A stretch of DNA of 64,000 bases. It comes from Anaeramoeba flamelloides (Eukaryota; Metamonada; Anaeramoebidae). The stretch covers positions 7,879,001-7,943,000 of the forward strand of contig JANTQA010000070.1 of NCBI GenBank assembly GCA_027625915.1, read 5' to 3'. Position numbers and translations under genes: made by a program. Below the pieces are notes generated by a model. That model made no database searches and had not been told where the DNA came from. It saw only the letters and a list, made by a program, of their open reading frames with translations. This document shows, piece by piece, positions 48,100-58,504 of the stretch; position 1 is the first letter of the stretch, and every line of letters begins with the position of its first letter.

Positions 48100-48754
48100 G
48101 GAAAAGGAAAAGGAAAAGGAAAAGGAAAAGGGGAAGGAAAGTGAGAGTGAAAATGAAAACAATTATAATAGTGAAAATAAAACAATAAATATCTTCGAAT
48201 CAATTAATATTCAAGTTTTTACTTCAAAATTTGAATGGAAAAAGGGTATATTTAACTTTTATAAAAATAATCATATTGAATTAATAACTCCAGAAAAAAG
48301 TTATAAAAGTGTAGAATGGTGTAGTTTTAGATTAATCGATCACCCGACGAAGAAAAAAGTTTCCAAATTTAAAATTAATAATAAAAATGTTTTGATTAAA
48401 TTCTCTTCAGAATCAGAAAGAAATATTTTTACGAAAAAATTTGAAACTAATTATGAATCGAAAAAAACTTTATTTATCATTTTAATCTTTTGGAGTACTT
48501 ACCAAGGTAAAGAAATGAAAAGAAAAAAATGTAAAATTAATGTTATTAATGATAAATTGGTTTTTATTTTAGATAATAATAAACAACTTAAGGTGCCAAT
48601 ACATAATCAAACGAAACTTTTTTTAAACCCAAGTAGACCACAATTAGTTAAAATAGATTTCCCAAATAAAGATTTCTTTATTCTCAATTTCCAAGACAAT
48701 TTGGAATTGAAAAGATTTGTTGAAATAGTTAAATCAATTATTGATTTTTATTAA
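45990..48754 (+). CDS. Large exon with five PH-like units, probable 3' part of the PAS gene
   Basis: The frame is open from 45974 and reads VQQHIQQIQDHLWKSSIKGS then a helical stretch before ATG 46238, so that ATG is unlikely to be the true start. An AG at 45988-45989 gives a phase 1 acceptor matching the PAS exons. Counting from Met 46238, PH-like units (strands ending in an amphipathic helix such as ESKKLFIEKLKTLFK, SERNIFTKKF or NLELKRFVEIV) lie near residues 12-80, 255-345, 410-495, 665-745 and 750-838. Low-complexity Asp/Glu/Asn/Lys/Ser linkers separate them (92-240, 370-395, 500-660). PH-like folds bind phosphoinositides or proteins; no basic phosphoinositide loop can be assigned by eye. 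With the PAS exons the product would be 1073 residues, or 1116 with the optional exon; both sums are whole codons. If the link is wrong this is a separate gene with an unseen first exon. Confidence 0.75.
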
Positions 48755-48872
48755 AATAATAAAATTTTCTTTTTCTTTTTTTCTTATTAATTACCTTTGT
48801 TATTTTTATTCATTATTATTAGAATTGGTATAAGTGTTGATACTGTTATCATTATTAGATAAAACTTTGTTT

Positions 48873-49575
48873 CAGTCAAAGGGTATCCAAAAAAAACATT
48901 TTTTTCAAATATTAATTATTTAATATAAGTGACCTTTGAAGAACAAATAAAGAAATAAACAGAAAAATACACGACATAGAATTGTTGATATATGTCTGAA
49001 AGAAAACTAATTAATCAATGAATTTTCTTAAAAATTTCAAAACTCAAATTCTTAGGTCCCTAGTGAGAAAAACAAGATTGTTTGTTTTGATCTTCTACTG
49101 GTATTTGAATAATAAATAGGAAACATTTTTCACTTCATTTTCCATACTTTTCTTTTAGAAATCCAGTCCCCAAACAAAGTAGGTTGGTATTTGTGGTCTC
49201 TATTTGAAAAAGGAAATGAAAACGAAGTGAAAATTTTTCACATTTATTAATCAAATATCAAGATCAAAGATTGAATGAAATTCAATAGAAATCAATATGA
49301 TTTTTCAACAATCATTTCCACAGTTTTAATAACCTGAGAATAACATGTTCTTAACAGGCGAATATTGTTCAAGCAATAAAAAAAATTTTTGCAACTTAAT
49401 TGACGCTTTTAAAAAAAAAATCAAACAAAAATTGAAAAAATGATTTGAAATGTGCAAAAATGTGAAAAAATGATTTCAATTTTGAAAATTTCAAAAATAA
49501 AAATTTTCTTCTAATATCTTTCCAAACCCTTTTAACACATGTAATTCACCCATTGCAACTGGGCAACTTTGACTG
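48873..49575. mobile_element. CAGTCAAAG-ended DNA element, copy 2
   Basis: It is the reverse complement of the element at 1060-1741, starting CAGTCAAAGGGTATCC and ending GGGCAACTTTGACTG. It lies 118 bp after the stop of the PH-like gene. The two copies remain similar over almost all of their length, suggesting fairly recent activity relative to other repeats here. Confidence 0.72.
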
Positions 49576-49881
49576 GAAAATATTTTACATGATAATTATA
49601 TTAATAAACTATTTTCCTTTCAAAGATGTTAATTGTTTTTTAATTCATATTTTTATTAGACAATTGATATCTTTTCATCACTGAAAAAAAAAAAAAAAAA
49701 AAACGATATTTAATTTTCTGTGTTTTTCTGTTTATTCCGAAAATTAATTTTGTAAATTTTTTAAAAATAACAAAAGTTGGAAGATGTCTTTCGGTTTTCC
49801 ATAATTTAAAATAGTGTAAAATCTTTAATTTTCTTTTTACGTGGAAATTGGAAAAAAAACATAAAGAGGTTGGAGAACAAA

Positions 49882-50350
49882 TTATTACAGCGTTTCCAAG
49901 GCTACCATAAAATTTTCAATAAAACCAAATTGAGTTTTTTATTCTTATTTTCCATTTTCAAAAAATTTCTAAATAAGAGTTATTATTCAAAAAAAAAATT
50001 TCAATAAATGAGCTATTATTCAAATTTTTGGAAAATCGAAAAAAAAAAAATCAAGATCCCCTTAATCACTTAAAAATTATCAGTCCAAAAAAGCCCAAAA
50101 AAAAATATCAATATTTACTGATCTTTAAAAATTTACCTTTTTTGAACAATATTTTTGGGTGCTTCAAAAGTTTTAAGAAAATTTTTTTTTTTTCGATTTT
50201 CCAAAAATTTGAATAATAGCTCATTTATTGAAATTTTTTTTTTGAATAATAACTCTTATTTAGAAATTTTTTGAAAATGGAAAATAAGAATAGAAAACTC
50301 AATTTTATTTTATTGAGAATTTTATGGTAGCCTTGGAACAGCTGTAATAA
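49882..50350. mobile_element. Foldback element with 169 bp near-perfect arms
   Basis: 49882-50050 and 50182-50350 are reverse complements with few changes. They start TTATTACAGCGTTTCCAAGG and end CCTTGGAACAGCTGTAATAA. The loop is about 131 bp and the element 469 bp. The 62-codon frame across it is palindrome-derived. Confidence 0.82.
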
Positions 50351-50359
50351 AATATTAAA

Positions 50360-50580
50360 GGGTTTGATATTTTATCAAATCACGAGATATCTTTAAAAAT
50401 CCCGATTGCAACTATCAAATCCTGATATTGTCAAAAATCACGATATTTTTGAAATCATGATATTCAATATTATCTCAAAAATATAATATATCGCGATTTT
50501 CTATACAATCATGATAATTACCTAAAAATCATGATAAATTTCAACATGTTGTGATAAAAATAAAATCGCGATATAATAGT
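50360..50580. repeat. Degenerate array of AAATCxxGATAT palindromic motifs
   Basis: About ten variants of a self-complementary core occur in 220 bp: AATCACGAGATAT, AATCCTGATATT, AATCACGATATT, AATCATGATATT, TATCGCGATTTT, AATCATGATAA (twice) and AATCGCGATATA. CG, TG or CA sits at the centre, as expected if methylated CG cores mutated, though that is inference. It starts directly after the foldback. Confidence 0.6.
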
Positions 50581-50823
50581 TGATGGGTTTTTGGGTTAAT
50601 TGAGAAATATTTTTAATAAAAAATTTTTTTTTGATCAAAAAATAGATTATGTGAAAAAAAGGTTATTCTTTTAAAAAACAACTAAAAAGATACTTGGTTC
50701 AATCAAGGATCAGATCAAGAGTTTTCAATAGACTTTATTTTGATTTGGTTTATATATTCGATTGATCATTTAGATTAAAAACAGTAATTACTACAAGGGC
50801 AAATAAATATTATCTCAGCTAAT

Positions 50824-51450
50824 CATGATTTTGGAATTGTGTTGAATAATAGGCTTCTAAAGCAACCAAACCTCTTCCACCCATTCTTTAAAAAATGTTT
50901 TCTTGAGATGAACTACATTTTCTTTATTCTATTAAAGTGAAAGGATATGGAAAAGTTCCAAAAGCTTTCACGACCACCGAGCTAGATTGCCGCCAATTAT
51001 TTGAATTATTTGTACATTTGTTTTCTTCTTGTTATTCTTCTTCTTCATATCTATCGATTGAACAGAAAACACAATTAGGGTTTAAAAGATTTTGTTTGAT
51101 TATTCACTTATAAGTAGGAAAGATATTCTTTCTTCTTTTTGGTTATTTAACTTGTGAAGATAATAACTCCATTTTAAATAATCACATCTATTTTGTATTC
51201 AAGTACATTATTGAAATGGGTGATTATTAATTTCATCTTGAAAGGGTTTAGAGATTTTATATTTTGTAAAAAAAAAATGAAAAGAGAAAAATTTTGTGTT
51301 TCGACGATAAACAAACTTATTCGGTTTATTAAAGCTTTAGGTCTTTCAAAATGTTCAAACACTTTGTAGACAATTCACGACCCTTATCAACACTTTCAAA
51401 CATTTTTAAAGTATCAGGGTGTTGAAAAACTCAAGGCTTGTTCAAAGTCT
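50824..51450 (-). pseudogene. Decayed coding region, possibly LINE-derived
   Basis: On the minus strand, 50889-50824 reads RMGGRGLVALEAYYSTQFQN, close to the GGRGL..IE..Y motif that follows the thumb in several LINE reverse transcriptases. Further upstream, 51430-51330 reads FQHPDTLKMFESVDKGRELS. 50940-51000 is also less AT-rich. Frames are interrupted; identification is tentative. Confidence 0.35.
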
Positions 51451-51738
51451 CAAAGATATTTTTTTTAAGGTGGCTTCAAAAAATAATTTTATTATTTATG
51501 CGATTTAAAGAATATCTCGATGTTATGAATTTTTACAATAAAGTAGGACTAATAACGATTATTTTAATAACTGATAATTTATTGCTAATAATTGATAATA
51601 AAAGTAATCATCAAAACTTCTATTATAAAAATTGTATTCCGCTATAAATTCATTGATGTATTCCTTAAACTTTAAGTGTTCTTTTATACTAACTCAAAAA
51701 AGTTCAAAAATGTCAATTTTTTATTATTATTGGAATGA

Positions 51739-52144
51739 ATGAGTAAGGAAAATATTAATTTCTATAATATGATAAATTTAACAGATTCGCTTGTGTGTCG
51801 TCTAAAAATATTAGATATACTAAACATAGACTCTACAGAAAATAGAAAATCGTTTATTCTCCAAAGTTTTCTTAAATCTTGTGTTTATTATGAAATTACC
51901 AAAAAACTAACAATATTTCTAAAAAGTATGTTGAAAAGGAATTACTGGTAAGTTATTCAAAAATTTACAATTAAAATAATCGTGTCACTTCATTTATTAT
52001 TCACGTTTGAGTTCTAAAAGAGAATTAAAATAAAAATAATAACAAAAAAAAAAATCATATGTACAGAGTAATCTCCAAAAAAAAACAGAGAAAATAAAAC
52101 TTGAACAATCTCAACCAGAAAATAAGGATGTAGTTATTCGTTAA
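51739..52144 (+). CDS. Small helical protein, 94 residues, two exons
   Basis: Exon 1 (51739-51947) runs from MSKENINFYNMINLTDSLVC to KSMLKRNY and ends at TACTG|GTAAGT in phase 2. Exon 2 (52069-52144) starts after CAGAG and reads NLQKKTEKIKLEQSQPENKD, VVIR and stop. The join adds a Cys and keeps the frame; the intron is 121 bp. The product is mostly helical and hydrophilic, with no signal peptide or recognised domain. It lies 588 bp upstream of ERH on the same strand. Strong splice signals and phase agreement support it; function is unknown. Confidence 0.48.
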
Positions 52145-52449
52145 GCTGAAAAATGGGCTTTTTTCTTTCTCTATTTTGTCAAAAAAAAACAATAAAAATT
52201 CTCAAAATTCAATAATTGCCTTTTCCAACAAAGTAAGTTTTAGGAAAAAATAAATAGGACGATTATATTTAAAAAAAAAGAAAAAATCAATTAGATACAG
52301 TTTTACTTTTAATAACCTAAATCACAAAAAAAATTCAAGAAATTGTAATAAGAATTAATTGAATTAAGAAATGTTCAAAAGGAAGGGAAATGAATTCTAA
52401 TTTTTTTGAAAAATGGTACACTAAAAAGTGGTCAAAAAAGATCAAAGAT

Positions 52450-52680
52450 GTAAAAGAGTACTATAGTCAAAATAATCCGTGCAAAAAAATATAATGCGTG
52501 TTTCAAAATAAAAAGCCTGTTTTTTTGTTATAGTTGACCAATACATTAACCTTCAAGCAAGTCTCAAATTAATCTAAATTTTCCACTATAAACAATTCAA
52601 CTTAAGAAGATTAGACTACTACAATAAGGTTTAGTAAAGTTAAGTATCTCAAAAATAGATTAGTTCTTGATTTGTTCAGA
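52450..52680. mobile_element. TGTTTCAAAATA-family fragment in the ERH upstream region
   Basis: CTATAGTCAAAATAATCCGTGC, TGTTTCAAAATAAAAAGCCTG and CATTAACC match the left half of 10910-11395. Its recognisable part ends about 50 bp before the ERH start codon, so it probably overlaps the promoter or 5' UTR. Confidence 0.5.
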
Positions 52681-52732
52681 ATATCATTTTGAAAAAATCA
52701 CTAAGAATTCATTTTTTTTAAAAATAATCCTA

Positions 52733-53254
52733 ATGTCAAAAAGAGAAAAACATACAATCTTATTACTTCAAATTTCCGAAAATAGAGGATCGAGAACATA
52801 CTACGATTACCCAACTGTTACTGCTGCAATGAATGGTAACGATTTCAATTAATTTTTTTTAATACACGTTATTTTTATGTTCTTCATTTTCTTCTTTCCC
52901 TTACTTTTTTTTTTTTCAACATTTAATCACTTTAGGTATCTGTTCGATTTTTGAACAAAAGTTACGTGAACACACAAAAAACAGAAATGTTGAATACGAC
53001 ACTGAAGACATTAACTATTTCCTTGAAAATATAACTGACATTTCTTGTTTAGTGTAAGATTTAACCCTCTCTTTTTTTTTTTTTTTTTACCTTTTTTTTT
53101 TATTAATTTCTTTTCGATCTCTCTTTCTTTTTTTTTTGAAACATTTAGACTTGATTTTAAAACCAACCAATACTCACCAAGATCCAGAAACTGGATAAAA
53201 GAAAGACTTAAAAAGCATCTTATTAATATCTCAAGAAGAAACGAAAAATATTAA
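52733..53254 (+). CDS. ERH: Enhancer of rudimentary homolog, three exons, 108 residues
   Basis: Exons are 52733-52835, 52936-53053 and 53149-53254, with GTAACG and GTAAGA donors, TTTAG acceptors and introns of 100 and 95 bp. The spliced product runs MSKREKHTILLLQISENRGS, RTYYDYPTV, then GICSIFEQKLREHTKNRNVE, YFLENITDISCLV and NWIKERLKKHL. This matches human ERH in order: HTILLVQ, the RTYADY turn, the helix with YEEHLKR, SCLVY and DWIKEKI. Length is 108 against 104 in humans. ERH is a small, highly conserved dimeric nuclear protein linked to RNA processing and, in fission yeast, to Mmi1-dependent RNA elimination. All family landmarks are present. Frames that run past each donor into the introns are not coding. 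Confidence 0.94.
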
Positions 53255-53946
53255 ATCATTTTATTTTGCACATTTGCTTTTAATATCGTTTTTTTTATTT
53301 AACAAACAGAAAAATTTCTTTTGAATTTCATTAAACGCAAATACAACAACAATAAATTTAACAACAACAACAACAACAAATTTAACTCTGAACCATTCAA
53401 CAAACTAAATTCAACGCACTTTTCGAAATAAAAAAAAAAAATATGAACAACAACCAAAAGAAGGTTGTTGATTTTCTTTTCTAATAAACAATAAAAAAAA
53501 AAACTTTGCAAAAATTCCCAACCTCTGAATTTTGATGCTAATTTGTTTTGAAAATCTCTTTAACCAATTTTTTTCCAAATGTTTTTATCAGTTCAACTCG
53601 AAATACCATTTTTAATTGGTTTTTTTTTTTTTTTTTTTCATTTGAAAAAAGAATTCTTCCTTAATTTTTACTTCAAGAACATGCCAAACAATTGTACAAC
53701 TTTCTTTTCAAAACAACATAACGATCAGTAAAATTATGAGACAACAAACCTTTTTCTACAAAACAAAATCGGACTTTTTAATATTTTGAAACTTTTTAAA
53801 AATTTTATTACTGCTTAATTTAAATGAATGTTAACACTATGGAACGAAACAAGAATTCAAATAAATTTGATTAATTTAAGGATCTACGAACCATTTTGTC
53901 ATACATTTGATATTATTTTGTTTAATATTTGAAAAAAAATCATCTT
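53255..53946. other. 3' flank of ERH, AAC-rich then AT-rich
   Basis: 53340-53380 has an AAC tandem (AACAACAACAACAACAAC), probably in the 3' UTR. A run of 20 T lies at 53619-53638. No gene was recognised. Confidence 0.45.
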
Positions 53947-55333
53947 TTAAGGGAGTAGCTACACCATAAGGCATGATAAAAATTTGAGCGAGATGAGATA
54001 AGAACATTTTATTTTAGTGCCGTGTGATCGTAGATTCTCTAAAAATTTTTTTAAAAAAATTATTTGATATTTTTTTTTTAGTAATGTTCAACAATTAAAA
54101 AAAGAAGATTATATTGATAAAATAGTTTTTTTTTCTTTTCTTTTATTAAAATAAACTTAATTCCATTAATTTGGGCACAGTTTAAGCAGTTGGAAAAATA
54201 ATAATAACATGATTTACATCCAATTTGAAATTAATTTTAATTCAACAAACTATTTCATTTTTTGTCTTTTTTGTTTTTGTTTTCATTTTCTATTTCTGAA
54301 GTTACTTAATCTGTTTAGTTAGATCTGAAAATTTTTTATAGATGGTTGATAGATGGTTACAGTTGAGTTTCTTAAATTGAAAAATCCACATACAACCGGT
54401 GCATGGTATCTTATCATTTGATTGATCAACCATTGTTGGTGTAATTTTAACAAATCAACCAATATATTTTTTGTTCAAACTCTTTCATTTCAGCTCGTTT
54501 CCATATTTTGGACACACTTGTTTTGATTTTTTGTTTAATATTGTTTTCTTATATTTGGATGAAAATGATTACTTAAAAAACCATTAATACTATGTTACTT
54601 AAATGTGGTTTTATATTACGTTTGGAAAAATATCATAAATTGAGTTTTTGTTTCCCTATTTTTGATTTTCTGATGTGTCCAAATTTTTGGAATGGAGGTT
54701 TAGTTTTTTTTTTTGGGGGGGATGATAATTTCAGATTCTTTGAATAAAACTTATATCTATTTTAAGTTCAAAATTTGATAGAATATAATCATACTCACTT
54801 CTCATATTCCACTAAACCCAACGATTTAAAATCCTAACAAGTAATAATTGTACTTAATTATTCTTTTTTTTTGGAATCTTCTAGCTATTTAAGTCCCATT
54901 TATGTTTCCTTTTATGATTCTCTCAATTGTAGTATTGTTGTTCTTTTTAAACAAAATCCATTAATCCCAAATGTCACTGATAAAAAAATATTTCTAATTG
55001 CTTTATGTTGTCAGGATTAAAAAAATCTCAAAAATGATGAAAAAATAGAAATTGGAAAAATGAAAAAATTAAATGCCACAATAGAATGTTGAGATAAGGA
55101 TAAAAGATAAGTCATTCAACATTCAAAACACTATTTTAAGCAATTCAACTCAACATTCTATTGTGGCAATTTCTTTGAAACTTTGAAAAAAAAATTAAAA
55201 AAATTTAATGAATGAAGTACTCTAAATAATAAAAATCAATGAGGTACAACCAGAGTAAAAAATGGTATTTTCTGATCCTCTTCAGAATTGCAAGAAAGTG
55301 AAAAATTTTTCTTTACCGTGGTTACTCCCTTAA
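53947..55333 (+). mobile_element. 1.38 kb TTAA-flanked DNA element, copy C
   Basis: TTAA lies at both ends, with left end GGGAGTAGCTACACC and right end GGTTACTCCC. It matches copy A (11741-13121) in the same orientation throughout. The minus-strand frame VKITPTMVDQSNDKIPC is at 54451-54302. An inner near-perfect inverted repeat (GCCACAATAGAATGTTGAG and complement) lies at 55075-55167. Its right TTAA is directly followed by GGACTACGTTTCC, the end of another TTAA-type repeat, so two elements share the target site. Confidence 0.8.
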
Positions 55334-55430
55334 GGACTACGTTTCCACCATTGAGGGGGTTGGGTAATTGTGCTATTTCACTTTAGCTTCTAAAAAAAAA
55401 TTTTCATTTTGAAGAAATTGGACAAAAAAA

Positions 55431-57372
55431 AAAAAAAACATTTTTTTTTTTTTATTATTGAAGAAGTGTAAATTACACTCTAGTTGCCCTTATACTTAAA
55501 TTCCCTTTCAGAAATTTAAGCGTAAAATCATAGATTTCACGATTATTAACCAATGAAAATAATAATAAACTGTTATGGTTTAAAATTAATTCATAGAGGT
55601 TTTTTTCATTTAATTTATTCAGAAATATTAATCTATTATTTTCATAGGAAGGACATACCCACAAAAAATGATCAATATTTTCTATAACTTCCTTTTGCTC
55701 GTATTTTAAACATAAAGGACAAAATTTATTTGAATTTTTATTAATTACATAGTAATATCTGTTTAAGCAATTGGTAAATGTCCTAAATTTTAGGATTGTT
55801 GAACTTGATGGATAGCTTAGATATTTTTGAGTTGTAAATAATGAATTTTGGTTTCTTAATATTGTGAAGTATTTTTGCACTTTCCAGCTCTTGGAATTCA
55901 ATAATTCATTATATGTGTATTTATAGATTTCTTTTTTTAATTCAATTAAATCTTTTGAATTCCAGTTAATTTTATTGTTGGTTCTTTGATTAAATTTTAT
56001 TAATTTTTCTAAATAAGGAAGAGATAAATTTTTTAATTTTTTTTTGAATTTGAATTTTTTTTTATTTACTGAAATTACCATATTTTCAATTTTAAATTCT
56101 GTTTTATAAATAAGAATTGGTGTATTTCTGTTTATTTTGCATATTTCAGTAATGGCTGTATTCATCCAAGAATTTAAATAATTTAAAGTTTTTATTTCAT
56201 AATTAAAAATTTTTAATCCATATGTTAATTGACTTAATATAAAAAATTTAAATAATCTGATTTTCAAATTATTATTGATGGAATTGTTATTAAATAATTG
56301 TTTACAGTTATTAAATGTTTCTTTAGCTTTTTTTAAATTATAAACTATATGTGAAATTTTATCCAAATAGATACCTAAATATTTAATCTTTTTTAAATCT
56401 TTTGAAATAACTGTTTTTTCTTTATTTGGTTTCAATCCAAATTGAATTATAATTTCATAAATTGAATTTAATTTTTAATTTAAATGTAGTTTATCCCCTT
56501 TTATAATTAAGATTAAATCATCTCCAAACATTTGATAATGGTCTGTTAAAGATATTATTTTTAATAAAAGAAAATGTGAAATTATAGCAAATAAAATAGG
56601 TGATAATGGGTCTCCTTGAAATATACATAGCCCTTCTCCTTGATAATATTTTATTAAAAAATTTTGAATAATTTTATTTAAAATAAATTTTTTTATTGTT
56701 TTTCTAATTATTTTAAAACTGATTGAATTCAAATGTTTTGCTATATCAATCATTATAATATATGTTTTATTATTTTCATTTTCATTATTTGATTTTATAT
56801 TATTATAAGTATTTAAGAAATTTAAAACTGCAATTCGAGTATCATATTGTTTTCGTAATCCAAACTGTGATTTGTGAATAAATTCCCAACAAGGTTCAAT
56901 TAGTTTATTTAACATTTTTAAGAAATAATCTTGGTAAACTTTGATTAATTGGAATTGGTCGATAATTCAAAGCTACCCCCTCATTTCCTTTTTTATGTAT
57001 AAATAAAATTGATCTTTTTTTAATATATTCAAAATTATTCTTATTAGGATTAAATAGCCAATTATTAAATATATTCGGAATTGCAATTAAATATTTATCA
57101 TAATTTTTATTTTCAATTTGTTCAAGATTTGAAATGATTTCATCATCACAAATATATTTTAAATTCTCAATTTTTTGAAATCCTTTAACTGATTTATTTT
57201 TTAAATTTTTGATAATGTTTTTACTATTTTCAATTGGAAAAAAATTATCAATTTTAAAATTTTTTAAATTTTTAATTTTTAAATTTTTTATATAATTTAA
57301 AATATTTTTACTTGTTTCAATTGAATTGTTTTTAATATAACCAAAATATTCATCATAAATTTTTTTATTTTA
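55431..57372 (-). mobile_element. 5'-truncated LINE (non-LTR) reverse transcriptase
   Basis: Minus-strand coding runs from about 57372 to 55473 in three blocks. The first (57367-56945) ends VALNYRPIPINQSLPRLF. The second (56915-56475) has SQFGLRKQYDTR, motif A IDIAKHLNSI, motif B FQGDPLSPILFAI and motif C FGDDLILI. The third (56474-55473) has KPNKEKT, then the C-terminal zinc knuckle CPLCLKYE..DHFLWVCPSY and a basic end. One frameshift separates blocks 1 and 2, and one in-frame stop separates 2 and 3, so it is inactive. No endonuclease domain is present, a typical 5' truncation. An A-rich 3' end lies at 55431-55456. The domain order and Cys-Cys-His-Cys knuckle are those of LINEs; motif C has FGDD rather than the usual F/YADD. 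Confidence 0.85.
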
Positions 57373-57670
57373 AAAAAACTCTCAACTTTTGAATATCGAA
57401 AATATCTTTTGAAATTACTGTGCACCTTTCTATTTTTTTTTGAAAAATTGGGGTTGAGAAAAAATTTAAATCTAAGAATAAGTTAATATATTAAATTAGA
57501 ATGGTTTTCCAGAGATTTTATCTTTTTTAAATAACTTTTTTTTAAATTTGATCATTTAAAAATAATAAAAAAAAAAAACATTTGAAGACCAAATTAGTTC
57601 CTTTTGTAAAAACAAAATTGCCATAATTTATATTTTTTTTTTTAAAATGAGTTAAAATAAGATTTTTATT

Positions 57671-57861
57671 CAGTTTCACTTTTAAGAAACAAACCCCAAC
57701 GAAATTTAAGGCATAATAAAAATCCCAAATTGTGGCACAAAATTCAGATTTTAATAAAATAATTTGTGTAAAAAAAAATTCCAAATTTTTTTCCTTAATT
57801 TGAGATTTTTTTGTACCTTAAATTTCGTTGAAAGTTTTTACTCTAAATTTGAAACTGTCTG
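57671..57861. mobile_element. TTCCACTTTTAA-family MITE, copy 4
   Basis: CAGTTTCACTTTTAAGAAAC at the left and TTTGAAACTGTCTG at the right, with the shared ACGAAATTTAAGGCA and ACCTTAAATTTCGT blocks. It is more diverged than copy 3. Antisense frames at 57542-57784 are shadows. Confidence 0.65.
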
Positions 57862-58504
57862 GATAAAAATATACATAATTTCAAGTTTGAATTCAATCAT
57901 TTTTGCAAAAAATATTTTCAAGAAAAAGTTAAATGGGAACTTTATTTGTTTTTTATTTTTTCATTTAGTTTTTTTAATCTTTTTAATAGAAGGTTTTTGT
58001 TCAGTTTTCCATTTTTAGTGTTTTTTGGATCGTGGGGACATATAAAGTTATTTTCCTTTCAAGGTGTATGTATATAAATGTTTAGGGTATTTGTCAAAGA
58101 ATAAAATTTTAAGAATGATAAAAAGTGATTAATATTTTTTTTTTTACTCACTGAATTTTTCTAATAAATAAATTAATTAATGAATTTTGAAATTTTTAAC
58201 AGTACAAACCCTTCTTAATATTAAAAATAATAGCTGGTTTGATTGGAATAATAAAAAAAAAAAAAATGTTACTTTTTCTATAAAAGATTAATAATGGAAC
58301 AAATGTTTCGTGAATAATAAATAAATATAAAATAATTATTTTAATGTAATAGTTATTGTACAATTAATTAAAACATTTTATTTTTATTTTTATTTTTAAA
58401 GAAATAATAATAACAAATAAAATAAAGAAATATTCTACAATTAATTTATTCTTCAAAAAAGAATTTTGAATCATGATAATAAATGAAAATAAAAAAAAAA
58501 TAAA
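57862..58504. other. 3' flank of the giant minus-strand gene
   Basis: This is AT-rich DNA with no repeat recognised. It probably contains the 3' UTR of the minus-strand gene. Confidence 0.4.
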
